This document shows positions 36,219-48,400 of a stretch of DNA of 64,000 bases, one piece after another. How positions within the stretch are numbered: the first letter of the stretch is position 1; every line of letters begins with the position of its first letter. The translations under genes and the position numbers were made by a program. The stretch is taken from positions 14,122,440 through 14,186,439 of the forward strand of contig NC_083655.1 in the NCBI RefSeq assembly GCF_963576545.1, written 5' to 3'. Below the pieces are notes generated by a model. It worked only from the letters and a program-made list of their open reading frames with translations. It ran no database searches and was not told where the DNA came from. Source of the stretch: Limanda limanda. Lineage: Eukaryota; Chordata; Actinopteri; Pleuronectiformes; Pleuronectidae.

Positions 36219-36538
36219 CTCAAACATCCACACCACAGCGCACATATCTCCACATATAACCTCTGATGTATTATTTCTCTAGCCTTCAGTGCGAGAGTCA
36301 CAGGTGAGTCCCGGGCGCTTTCATCATAGCCCTGCTGTCCGGCTGGCTGGCTGCAGTCTCATCTGTCCCTTGGTTGAAATTGCCAATAAAGAGGGTCTCA
36401 TATAGATCACCCCCGATGGGGGCTGCCGACCTGTCATGCAGACCATGATTCCTGGCTCTCAGAGTGGGGAAGAGGGACAAATAACCCTCTGAATCTCCCT
36501 ATATCTATCTCTGCCCCCCCCCTACTGTCCGTCTTCTT

Positions 36539-36569
<31 letters not shown>

Positions 36570-39500
36570 TGCCCCTTCTACCCCTCTCCAGCAGGCCATA
36601 AAGTGCCACATGAAAGGGATATAGTGGACACAGTCGTAGGGGAGACAAGTGGCGGCCTGAGCTTTCACTTTCCCACTCCAGCGGTAGTGAATCAAACTAA
36701 TGGGTTAAAGACATGAAGACGGATGAGCAGGGAGGATTAGGAGCTGGCTAGAGTTTTCCCAGACGTGTTCTCGTGGGCCTGCCATTCTTGTAGCATTTCT
36801 GCAATCAAAAAGGTCGGAGTTTTGAAAACGACAAGAAAAAAAATCTTGAATGAGCTCCAGAGCAGAAGTATATTCACAAAACAGGCCAGTGCAAGGTGCT
36901 GAACACCACATCTGATCCCGATATTGTTTGAAATTATTCTAAACTACTGTGTGCAGAACATGCATATTCTCTTACCATCTGTAAGTTTTCAAACTATAAC
37001 ATAAAATAATGTTCATATTAAATTATAATATTTGTATAAATTGGTAAAATAAAGTGCTTGATTCCTTTCTTAAAAAACTTATAAAACATATTAGTTAAAA
37101 AAAAATCCAAGATACACATTTAGTGATTTCTCTTCTCCTAAATTTTCCCTATGATTCAATCTCTTTTTAATAATCACTTTCTTATCTCAGTTAAAAAGTT
37201 CATGTTTCACCAGGCATCCCTGCACAACTGTGCAGAAAATGGGATTTTTCAAAGACCCACAGTGCACCCTGCTGGTGAGCGACAAAACAGCAGATCTCCT
37301 GGCTGCCCACAGCCAGAGTTTAGCATGTTAGTGTGTGTGTGTGCGTGTGTGTGTTTTTGCATGCTTTTAACCTCACATGAGCAGCTTGAATTCAAACCAC
37401 CAACAACATGGGAGTCTCCCTCATCAACCTCCCGGCCACGGCACGACGGCTTCCTCCAAGATTTTGCCTGAATCACGGAGGAGAGATGCAGAAAAAAGAA
37501 AAGTGAGACAGAGGGAGATGGAGAGAAACCTGCAAGGCCAGTGGGCAACTTCAATAAAAAGACAATCTGACTTTTCAGAAGCTATAATAATCATGATCCT
37601 CCCACCGAGCTTGTTTGTCTGAGGGGGACACGGATGACTACGGGTAAGGAGGAGGAAATTCAGAGCGGTAATTAATAGTCCTAAGTGACTGCTGCTGGAT
37701 GGGAGGCAGGGACAGGGTTTGTTGTGAGCTGGTACCGTGTCCCCCAGCATGTCCCACAGCCGTGTGGCTTGGCATGTAAGCAGAGGAGGAGGAAATGGAG
37801 AAAACTGCCTTTATTACTCATTCGTTTGTCTCCGGGGCCTCTCCTGATCAGACCCAACCACTCTCTCTTTCCCAACAAACACACACACACACACAGACAC
37901 ACACACATGAGCGTGCCTTCCAATGCAAATCACGTGTATAAATGTTAAGGGAAAGACATGAAGTGCCACGATGTCAGTGTCATCCCTCCACCCCTGTCAC
38001 TGGCTCATCCAACCCTGCCACCACCCCCCCTGCCTGTAAAGAAATTTGAACATACACTAATTTGCATGTGTGTGTTTGTGTGTTGTGGAGTGTAGTTCTT
38101 AGCCCTCGGCTGCGTGTTTCTGCGCGGAGCGGCAGGGTGGTTCCTATAATCCCATCACCATTGTGGTGGTGGAGGCCCAAAGGCCCCACCTGGAGGTCCG
38201 ACATTTCTGGCATCGTCTGACTCCCCACTACTGCGAGAGCCAACATCTGCCGAGCCAAAAGACACACTGTGCAGGACTGACACGACTCATACACTATACT
38301 CGCTGCAAGTGACTCACTGTGTAGTGGCTCTGCCTTGGAAATTAATGTGTCTGAGGCTTTTTTTCACCCCGAGATTTAAGAACAGACGCAGGAAAACTAG
38401 AGGTGAATCCATCATCGATTATAGTTGATCAATAGAAAATGTATCACATTTTTTCTTCATAATTTGATTTGCAGATTTACTGTTTTTTCTTTGTTGTAAT
38501 AAATTGATATATTTTGGTAGAAATATAAGAAATTCCTTGAGGTTTGTGGATTTTTTGCTGTTATTTTAATGGTTTCTTTTTCAGTTTTTGACATTTTGTT
38601 GAGCAAAATGTTGAATACTGTAGAGATTATGTTTTGCCATAATTTAAACTAGAAATTAAATAAGACAAAAAAATGTAAATCAAATTCCTAGAAACTGCTA
38701 TTTGAGGATTTGGTTAGGAGTTTTTCACTTTGGTAATTTTAGAATCAAGAAGAATTGTTTGAATCTACACAAAATGTTATGTTTTATGGCCATTTTTTCA
38801 ACTTTAACACAAATCTATTCTTTCACAGTCTTTCAATAACAACTCTGTATTATACCATTTTTTGTTCTATTTAACAATGTGGTGTTTTTTTCCCTTTACG
38901 TTTCTTCGAAATTCAACCTCTTTGGACGAGATCTAATCAGAAATGAAACCCTGACGGGAGCCAAAGGTACAGACAGCACACGTCTACAGTACATCTGTCT
39001 GTCGTCATCTCACAACTCCCAGCGTCTTCCAAATCTGTCACCCAGCCGCCTGCACCCCCCACCACCCCCACCCCTCCCCTCCACGTTCACCCTACGCTGG
39101 GGATCCGACCTAGCACCAATATGCAATTTCACCAATCTGTGCTGACAGCGTTCATGTCGACTGCTCACAACCGATCCTTCCCCATCTCCCTCTGCGAGCA
39201 TCTGTGTGGTTAGAATCCAGCCCTCCGTCAGCTCTCACAGGTCATGAAAGGTAGCGGAGAAGACAGGCGGGGCTGTGACCCTGCAGCCCAGCTAGACAAA
39301 TCAGTATAACAGCATATTGTAAGCTACAGACTGGGCAGAGGAGGATATATGTACCAGGACTGGGGCTGTGTTTATGGCTGTGCCTGCCTTGGGAAGCCCC
39401 ACGGCACTATCGGTGACCCCCACTGTAGATTTCCTTAATAATGTGACCCCAGATTGTGTATCACAATCGGCATGAGAAAACTCCCACAGGCTACAGTTAG

Positions 39501-40046
39501 TCCTGGGCACTGGGGATCGTTGTCTTCAGCCCGCCTGAGTACAGACAGGATGTGGCAGCTTGGAGGCATTTAGTTAAAGGAGACACACTTTATCGCTGCG
39601 AGCGTGCATTTATGGAGGGCCGACTGGGGTAAAAGTGGATGACGTGCTGGAGCCTATGAACAAAAAGCAAAAAAAAAAAAAATTGAAGGTTAGATGGAAA
39701 AAAAAGCAGAGAATTAGCTTTACCTTGTTTCGTGGCATCTAATCATTTGTGATAGTCTGTGCACTCATTCTTATAATTAATTTGTTTTCTGGGACAGATT
39801 TCTCTCAACAAAGTGGGTTTAAAAATATCATCTGTTCTATTATATTAAGTGCATGCGTCGAAAGGGATGATGTGGATTTGCAAGGGAATATGCGTCAATT
39901 GAAGCAGTTCACATGAAGCAGAAGTGCTGTCCCTATGAGAATCTAAAGGCCTTAGATATTCAATAAAGAAATTTTAGATATTATAATGTCCTATTCTGTG
40001 GGCTGGATATTCATATGTGACTTGTTGTGTGAAATGTGATGCTTTG

Positions 40047-40316
40047 TTAAAGTACATGTCCCAGTGTGGCTCTAAGTCTGACAGCACTGGAAAGGCTTTG
40101 GGTATAATCTGGAACACCATAGGGCCGTAGAGCATTTCGGTGACGACTTGGTGAAATACTTTTCTGTGGCTTTCTCATGATTGCAAGCTGAGTGAGAACA
40201 CTGAAGGTCTGTAGTCTTTGGCCGAGGGTCAGTTTTCTCTTCTCCCTTTAAGGATGAAAATGATTTATTCCAACTAAGCAGATTTTCAATTTGTTTTCAC
40301 TTCAGACTGTTGATTT
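40047..40316. repeat. Direct duplication, copy A
   Basis: This roughly 270-bp segment recurs at 40673-40930 (offset about 612 bp in its core). Shared stretches include CTGGAAAGGCTTTGGGTATA, TCTTTGGCCGAGGGTCAG and CCAACTAAGCAGATTTTCAA. The copies differ by scattered substitutions and small indels. No frame spans them. Confidence 0.85.
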
Positions 40317-40672
40317 AATCAACCCCAGTGCTGTGATCAGCTACAATGCTGACATATGTTTACTTTGCTTGAGTATTTTCATTTCATGCTACTTTGCTCT
40401 TCTATTGCAGAGACATTTCAGGGGCAAATACTGTGTTTTTTACTCTTGTCCATTCATTTTACAGTTATTTAGCTGATCGAGATTTTTGAAAACATTAACA
40501 AACACTTGGTAAAACAGTTAAATTGATCAAAACTTAAAATAGAGATGTTGAGTATTCACAAGTCAATGCACCAACAATCAGGCTGTTATGCCATGTCAAT
40601 CAAACAGGAACTAGGTTGGGAAAATAGTAGCAATGCTTTATATATATAAATGAAAATGCCACTATTTTTATT
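40317..40672. other. Spacer between duplicated segments
   Basis: About 355 bp of AT-rich sequence with no recognisable feature. Confidence 0.5.
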
Positions 40673-40930
40673 TAAGTACATATCACAGTATAACAGCACT
40701 GGAAAGGCTTTGGGTATAATCTGGAACACCATAGCACAGAAGAGCATTTCAGTGACGCCTTGGTGAAATACTTTTCTGTGGCTTTCTCATGATTGCAAGC
40801 TGAGTGAGAACAGTGAAGGTTTGTAGTCTTTGGCCGAGGGTCAGTTTTTTCTTTTAACCCTTAAGGATGAGAATTATTTCTTCCAACTAAGCAGATTTTC
40901 AATTTGTTTTTACTTCATACTGTTCATTTA
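40673..40930. repeat. Direct duplication, copy B
   Basis: This is the partner of 40047-40316 in the same orientation. It is followed at once by a perfect AT palindrome (40934-40959). Confidence 0.85.
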
Positions 40931-40933
40931 AGG

Positions 40934-40959
40934 ATCAATATATATATATATATATTGAT
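40934..40959. repeat. Perfect 26-bp AT palindrome
   Basis: ATCAA followed by a TA run and TTGAT is fully self-complementary and could extrude as a cruciform. It is probably an expanded TA microsatellite with symmetric edges. Confidence 0.85.
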
Positions 40960-41079
40960 TGATTCACATGATATAATATTGTTGCACGTACGTCGTACGT
41001 AGTAAAAACTAATAAAAAACTGACTGCAATACTTAAAATAATTCATATTAATTATTTCACCTGAGTGAATACCATACAC

Positions 41080-41430
41080 TGTATATTAAGGTCGAAGACT
41101 GCTCCTGAAAAGTGAAGACAAAGCATCTTGATCACCCCCTGGTGGTAGGCTACAGTACAGGTCATAAAACCAGCCCCCTCCATGTTAGTGGATAGGACAT
41201 GGAACAAACTAAAAAGTAAAAGTAAACATTGTAAATACATTTTTCTCAGAGATGGTTTGTCATTTATTTCTTGTCACATTTTTTGGCTAAATTTGCTTTC
41301 AATTTGTTATTTGATGCCATAAAAAACGGATAAATTGTTATTATTCACTGCTGAGACTGACTCACAGTTGGTGGAGTGTGTGTATCACGGCTCAATTCCC
41401 CTGATCACTACTAAACAGACTCTAGCTCCA
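41080..41430 (+). repeat. Dispersed teleost repeat, copy 3 of 3
   Basis: AAAGTGAAGACAAAGCATC, CCCCTGGTGGTAGGCTACAG, GGTCATAAAACCAGCCCCC and GTGGATAGGACATGGAAC align in order with the copies at 165-520 and 8380-8790. Confidence 0.7.
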
Positions 41431-42189
41431 AACGCGCAAGATGTCAGGGTTTGTATCTGGAATATTTGGGTTATTTGAATGCAGGATTTATAGTGGTAAT
41501 AACTAATATTATGGTTCTGCCACTTTCACTCAAGTAAAGGATCTGTCTGTCAATATTGGAAGTGTACGCAAAAGAAAGTTTGTGGTGTCATTCTCCCTTG
41601 TGTCACACATACACAAACCAGTACATATTAACACATACACATATAGTAGATAACAAGCTCAGTTTTGACATGTCATTATGGAGAAATCGTACAGAATAAA
41701 TCCAAACAAACACAACACACACAATGTCAGACACTGCGGTGCAATGCAGGCTTGTGTATGTGAATCCTTATAAATTAGGCATTTAGTTATGTGGGCATAT
41801 TGTCAAATCAATCTCACAGATAATGTCAACACAAATTAATTTATATCTGCATTCATTAATTATTATTATTAGATTTACCATAAATTAAAGAGAATATTGA
41901 ACTACAATGGGAATTTCCACTGGGGTCCTCTTTTTCTTTGATATATACAATTTTTTTTAACATTAACTCAGACTCCTTGTGGATAGGCAATCAAATAAAG
42001 TGTGAAAAGTAATATTACAATGTATAATTTCAAAATTTGTAATTGATTAGTTTCACTTGTCAACCTATATTTAATGTTATTTTATAATATTTTAGCTTCT
42101 TCACTGATGCAATGTGATGAGTGACTTACGTTCTATGTTTTCATTGGTTAAGTCATCAGTCAGTCACTCACACACACGCACACTGTAGT
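41431..42189. other. Upstream flank of eef1e1
   Basis: AT-rich sequence with CA-rich patches near 41615-41645 and 42168-42182. No gene was recognised. Confidence 0.5.
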
Positions 42190-42334
42190 AAAAGGCCCGC
42201 CCCTGCCTCGGCTGTGATTGGGTTGTATTAACACAGAGAGAGTGATGATTGGTCAGAGTCAGGGGACAGTCTCTCGATGAGCCAATCAGGGGCAGAGTAG
42301 AGCTGGGTCTTCCTCCACCTCTGTCAGTCTAAAC
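42190..42334 (+). promoter_or_regulatory. eef1e1: eef1e1 promoter, TATA-less with CCAAT and GC boxes
   Basis: A GC box GGCCCGCCCCTGCC lies at 42194-42207. Three CCAAT boxes follow: inverted ATTGG at 42217-42221 and 42248-42252, and direct CCAAT at 42282-42286. No TATA box lies near the start codon. Spaced CCAAT boxes suggest NF-Y binding and a constitutive housekeeping promoter, which fits the gene. The start site itself was not located. Confidence 0.65.
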
Positions 42335-42418
42335 ATGGCGCTACGGGAGCTGTCGTCGCTGGAGAAGTATTTAGGGCTGAAGAAGCCGAACAAGTACAGC
42401 ACTCAGGGGGAGAGAAAG
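42335..42418 (+). CDS. eef1e1: eef1e1 coding exon 1
   Basis: 28 codons from ATG, ending GAGAGAAAG before donor GTGACA. Encodes the N-terminal part including LEKYLGLKK and YSTQGERK. Confidence 0.95.
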
Positions 42419-45400
42419 GTGACATGGCGGCTCGTTGTTGTGGCTTCCGTCGTGAGCTTTTGAACGTTGTTGTATTTGACAGGAAGCTTTGGGAGCTGCT
42501 GTAACATGACACGGTGGCTAGCTTGGGAATGCTAACCGGCTAGCCATGTGTGTGTTGAAAACAGAGGCAGTTGTGTTGTCATGGCTACCTCGTGTTCACA
42601 CTTTGTACCCGGTGGGTTCATTCATCAGCTGAGGAGACGTTCAGAGTAAATACAGGAAGCTGGACCCAGTGGCAGCTGGAGTATCTACATGAGTTAGCAC
42701 AATGGAAGTAGCTCTGTGTTCTGCGCATGCTCAAACACAGGAGTGAGGGGCGGAGTCAGCTGTCTGTTGTTTTGATTGACTGACCTTAATGGGAAAATAT
42801 TGAACACAATTATTCCTGCATCCCAATAATGGGCGATCTCACCTAGATGTGAACACATGCTAGCGAATTTAATCGATCCATTGTCTTGAATTGCTAATAA
42901 TCACTCTGCTTATGAGACAGTTTTATTCATGAATGTGTAAAGTTACCAGCCGAGGAAGCTGGTGTTTAAAGATGTTTAAGATAATCTAAAGACTTGTGGT
43001 GGCGTCGAGCAAAAAAGTTGTTCAACATATGTCTTTCAGATTTGCCGATTCTGTGGATAACACACTCAGGTTGAATGATTTTTTGCCCCCTGATTCACAG
43101 TGTAAACATATAGCAGCAGACAAAACATATAAGTACGCAAGATAAAGAGTACTCAAAGCATAGTACATAGTATGCAGTCATAAGGATCACGGTGGATAGG
43201 ATGAGAAATTAATCAGGCATTCAGGTGATTCATGTACTGGGTCTGTCTCTATGCAATTTACTGGACTCTATAGTTCTTTTTATTGTGTGTGTTTTTTGTC
43301 AGTTTTACGTGTGTATGGTTTAACTGTTTTTAACATCGTTGGCCCTCTAAGCACTTTGTGACTTGTCTCTGAAAAATACTAAACAAATAAACTTGACTTA
43401 TTTACAATATCTGATGTCAGATATGTTACAGTACATGTCTACTTGTGTTTGTACTTAAATGAAATAGAAAATCCAACTCACTTTTTCTTTCATCCCCTTT
43501 CTCTCTGCCCTCTCTCTCCGCCTCACCTGTCCCTCCAGGTCCCTGTGTTACAGAATAACAATGCTCCTCCGCTCGTGGGGCTAGTGACCATCGCCTGTCA
43601 CCTGGCGAAAGAGGCCAAGCGCTCCGAGCTGCTCGGCGACTCTGCAGAGAGCCGGGCCGTGGTGCAGCAGTGGCTGGAGTACAGAGTCACCAGGCTGAGC
43701 AACTGCACGAAGGAGGAGGCCAAGACCATCCTGAAGGTATGGAGGAAATCTGTCTGTCGTGTTGCTTCTGTGGACTTGAATTTATCTTCACGTATGATTC
43801 TCTCAGATATTAAAGTAGTTAATTCAATGCTTGCTCCGAATTGAACTTCTCTCACATTCCCCGTTTCTCTGTCCACCAGCCAAACCACCATGTGTGTGTG
43901 TGTCTGTTGGTCTTGTTAAGGCACCAGCGACAGGGATACACACTGATATGTTGCCTTTCAGTGACATGGCCCCACAAGACAGAGAAAAATGTTTTAATAT
44001 GCCTGACACCAGTCAGCATGAAATGGATCATCAGCCATTGGATGCTAGGCGCCTCTTGGCACAGTTCTGTCAGCATGAAGTGTGTGTGTGTATTTGTGTG
44101 TCAGCGTAACACACTGTTGTGGCATGGGTGAGGAGCCATGCTGTGCAGCAGCATGTTATCTGGACAGGCCTCTTAAATATTTTAATGGTGCCACTTACAA
44201 AAGGAAGTGGCCCGAGCAGCTCAGCTCCGGTGCCCGTCGGCTCTCCGTCCTGTCCTGCTGCTTTAGCTCCATCCTTCTTTCAAGCACACCAGTCATCTCC
44301 CATTAAATTATCCAGAGACAGAAACTGTCAGCTGCATGAGTCCTTAAACTTTCTCACCCCAGGATGAGAATAAGAAATTTGCAGTTTTCAAGTTAAGACG
44401 TGTTTCAAGAGTAAACATCTTGTCACTCACGTACTGCCACTGTAAACAAGCCCAAGCCTCTCTGGCCTTGAACCCAAAGTCAGCTGAATGTTGGAGGAAG
44501 TCCGTCATTCCGCCTTAAACCAATTAGGCTGGTAAAGACTAGAGGGTGTCTTTCTGCTGTACGGGACAATGACTGTTCTTGGGTTTATGCCAATTTATGA
44601 AACATATTAAATTTCTTCACAACCTTCGTAAATTTTGGAATTTAATTGCTGTGTCTTGTCTCTTTGAAGGAAATATGTGCACCATCACTATGAAACATGG
44701 CAGTCAGTTTTCCATTAAACAAGTTCAAACGAATTTGGCATGACACACAATTTGTCAAACCATCCCCCTGCGCATAGTAAGTCAGACAAAGTTGACGTTG
44801 CTCCACTCGTCTGTGGTGCCTCCTCTAATGCTACGAACAGCTGAGCCCACTGATCTGTTAAAAGCAAGTTGCATGATACAAAGATGATAAACGGCTTCTC
44901 CTTGTGTCGTTACTTAACCGTCTATGGTGTAGAACCCAAAATATTTCCACAAGCAGCTTCTCAGATGCTCTGGTGTCATGATTGTGCGTCTGCACGACTT
45001 TGCTTGCTAGCGTCCTCCATTTTTGGAGCAAAGACAATGTAACATTACTGACCTGCTTTAGTTATAGGTCAAGCTCAAAGGAAGCGCCCTCTGCTGGATC
45101 AGGAGACACACTACTTTAGATTGTCTGAGGCACTTTGAGACCCAATATTTAAAACCCAATATTTAAAATTCCAACGGGTCATCAAAGACGAATACAAACC
45201 TTTCCCCACGTCTGAATGAATGTTCACATTTTTTATATAAAGCCCCACTATGAAAGATAGAAACGATTATTTCCAAATCAGAGTTCAAAGGAATAAAATA
45301 AAAAGTAAACTTGTGTAATGTCTCAGGAGTTTCATAATAGCAGACAACATGAGAAAGAAATGGGCACAAAACAGCAATGTACTTCAGTTGTAATAAAAGT

Positions 45401-48400
45401 TGAAGTAGTTTTCAAGTGGGTGAGATTTCTGTGCAGAGGGCAAAATTCCCAGAATAATTCTTGTACTCTTCTTTTCATTTTTCAAACATTTCTGAGAGTA
45501 ACTCTGCTTCAAACTTTGCCAACATTATTAAATGTGAATGTTTAATGATAAGAGTGCACATTTGAGGCGGGGGCAGGTGGAGGAGAACCCAGGTTTGGAT
45601 CTCCTTGCGCTGGGTGGGGGGGATGGCAGCGGAGCGACCTCTCCTCTGATGCTTGACTGGGCTTCAGCTCCATGGCTGTAGGCTAAGAAAAGCAAGGATC
45701 TGATTGTGGACGGGGAGGAAGTCTGCAGTCTTCATGCCTTGTTTGGCATCACCCACTCTTGCCGCACAATAACCCCATTTGCCCCCGAGATGTTCTGTGT
45801 GCGTGGAGTGTTTCCTTCGCACAATGTACAAGTGCTAAAGATGGTCCCGTCCCCTGGGACCAGCACTTCCACACACGACTCTGAGCACACAGACATCCGA
45901 CGGAAACACACACATACACACATCAAGCTGTCCAAGTTTAGGACAGCTTGACTGGATGTGTAAGCGAGAGTTGTCGCTGAGTAAACAAAGAGGCTTTCTT
46001 GTGCGCATCTGCACCAAGTTGCCAGTCATGGGGAGAGAAGCTACAGCCCCTCGGGTTACATTTCATTCCTTTTCACATAGCAGATAACACAGACACATGC
46101 AAGCTTGGATCTAGGGCAGTCCGCTAAAAGTCGATTAGTCGATGCATCAGTTGAGAAAACCCGGACTCGACTCATGTTTGTGAGTCAACTTGCTTTTTGG
46201 TGCCTCACAATATACAGAGCAATGCAGGGCCAAAAGTGTCAGGCTGATATCTATATTCTGAGTCCTGTCTTAAAATGGCTGAAACCACAAAACTGAAGCT
46301 ATTTTTAGACATGGAACACAGACCCAGACTTTTCTAGACATTTTCTAGAGTTTGCCTTTTTAAGAACGCAGCAGAAGATTCTCTGGATTACAGGTGTTTA
46401 CAACAGGAAAAAGTCCATAATCCTCTGCGTGTTTTTCCATCAGCAACAGCTCTCAGATCTCATTGTCCTTCCAAGTTAACATCTTCGTCTGTTCGTGGCA
46501 TTTCTGGCTCCTCTTTCTCATCCTTAAATATTTGCGTTCTCACAGTTTCATTGATGTTGTGTGATAGAAATATCATCAAAACATTTACTTATTTGTTATG
46601 AATTTCCTGGTCATTTTCACCCTTCAGTGTGGTAGAATTTTATAGCTCTCACCAAGAAGTTACTTTTCCTGACTGTGCTGACATCTCTAACTTCCCATCA
46701 CAAATGATAGATGGTCAAATTTGAGTTTGAAGTGAAAACATGAGGACGTAAAACTGTCATTACATGTGCAGGGGGAAGAATGATGTATATCTCCTTGAAG
46801 GAAATTCAGAAAAGTTCAGCAGTATTCTAACTATTGACCTTATTATATTCCAAGCTAATCTACCTGTATCTGTTTATCTCTTCTCCAGGAGCTGAACCTC
46901 TACCTGCAGGACAAAGCTTACCTGGCTGAAAACCAGTTCACCTTAGCCGATATTCTCATGTACTATGGAATCCAACCACTCATAGTAAGTAACCTTTTCT
47001 CTCACTGATTTCATTCTCGTGTACAATTCAGATTTCCGAGGTATCAGTTAATCTGCGATCTGTCACTGATACATCTGAGTATCCAGATGGGTCTGTGGCT
47101 CTGTGGTGTATTTGTAACATGTCCTTTTCCATTGAGTCAGGCCACTGTAAAAAGTTATTCTAGTCGTTTTGGCCTCTGTACCGCCTTTGGGTTTTATTCC
47201 TTTTTGTTTGTTTCGTGTGAACGTTCGTTTTCTTTTCTTTTCTTTTTTGCCCCTTGGTCTGTAGTCAGCACTTATTCTTACATACAGGTTTACTACAGTT
47301 TCTGTTGATAGGAACAAATCTTTAACATATTGGATTAAAAAACATTCTCCAACTGATACAACTCTATGTAAAGAAATCTAGAGTTGGTCAGTGGTCTGGA
47401 CTGGTTCGATTTTTCAGATTCAGATAGTGTTACTCATTAATCCTTATCACTAGGGTAGATTAATTATTTTAGCAAATACTAATGAAGGACAAATGTAATG
47501 TCAGAAATTTCCCAAAGAGCTGCAGGACTTTATTTTCGGGAATAAATCGAATTGATTAGTTGTGTCCCTGTTGCTTTCACACCACCATTTACCGAGAAGT
47601 CAACCCTTCATACATCCATTCCCTCCTATCTGTGCTCACTTCACTCAAACCACAACTTTAATAAGCAATTTGTCACAGTGCGTAACACACAATTGGACCA
47701 GTCACATGGCCAAAGGGCATGGAGAGCAAGTTGGAAATAAACACACGTATTATAAACACGTTCTCACTTCTCTTCAGAGAAATAAAGTGATGTGGCACAA
47801 AGTGATGTCTTTAGCCTGATACCAGGCACAAGTAAGTTTGTTATGCCTTCCAGGATTAAAAGAAAAAAGGAAGTGAGTTCAGAAATGGGAGAGACAGAAT
47901 GAGATGGAGGGAGGGAGACATCACATGTTGAGAGATGTCAGAGGTTGTGGCGGAGATGGAAGATCGCCCCCCCCCCCCCCCCCCCCCGCCACCAGGCAGA
48001 GGAGCGTCACTTTGGTTAGCGATCAGTGTGCTTTTAACCTCGGGGACAAGGGGTCAGCGAGCCCAGCCCTCAACCGCAGCCACTCCCGATGTTCAATTCA
48101 TGGAAAACAACACGACACGAGCATTCAACCTGACGGATGAGAGGATGGTTCCAGGCTGGACTGTTGTCTGTGTCTGGAGTTTACACGTTACTGATAATTA
48201 CATCTTGAATAAACACGCGTTTAATGAAATTTCCAAGGACGTCTTGATGCTGTTTTGGTTGGATACAGTTTGAATTTGATCAATTGGAATTCACCTTATA
48301 GATTCTAGTTTGTATAGAACAGATGAAGTCAAAATGTCAAATGAGTTGATTTCAACAATCGTTTTTTTTTTTTAAATAATATTTACCACCAAATAAGTAA

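Noticed and set aside
43443..43844. 133-residue frame covering eef1e1 exon 2 and both flanks
   Set aside because: Only 43539-43736 is conserved protein. The rest reads through the splice sites into intron.
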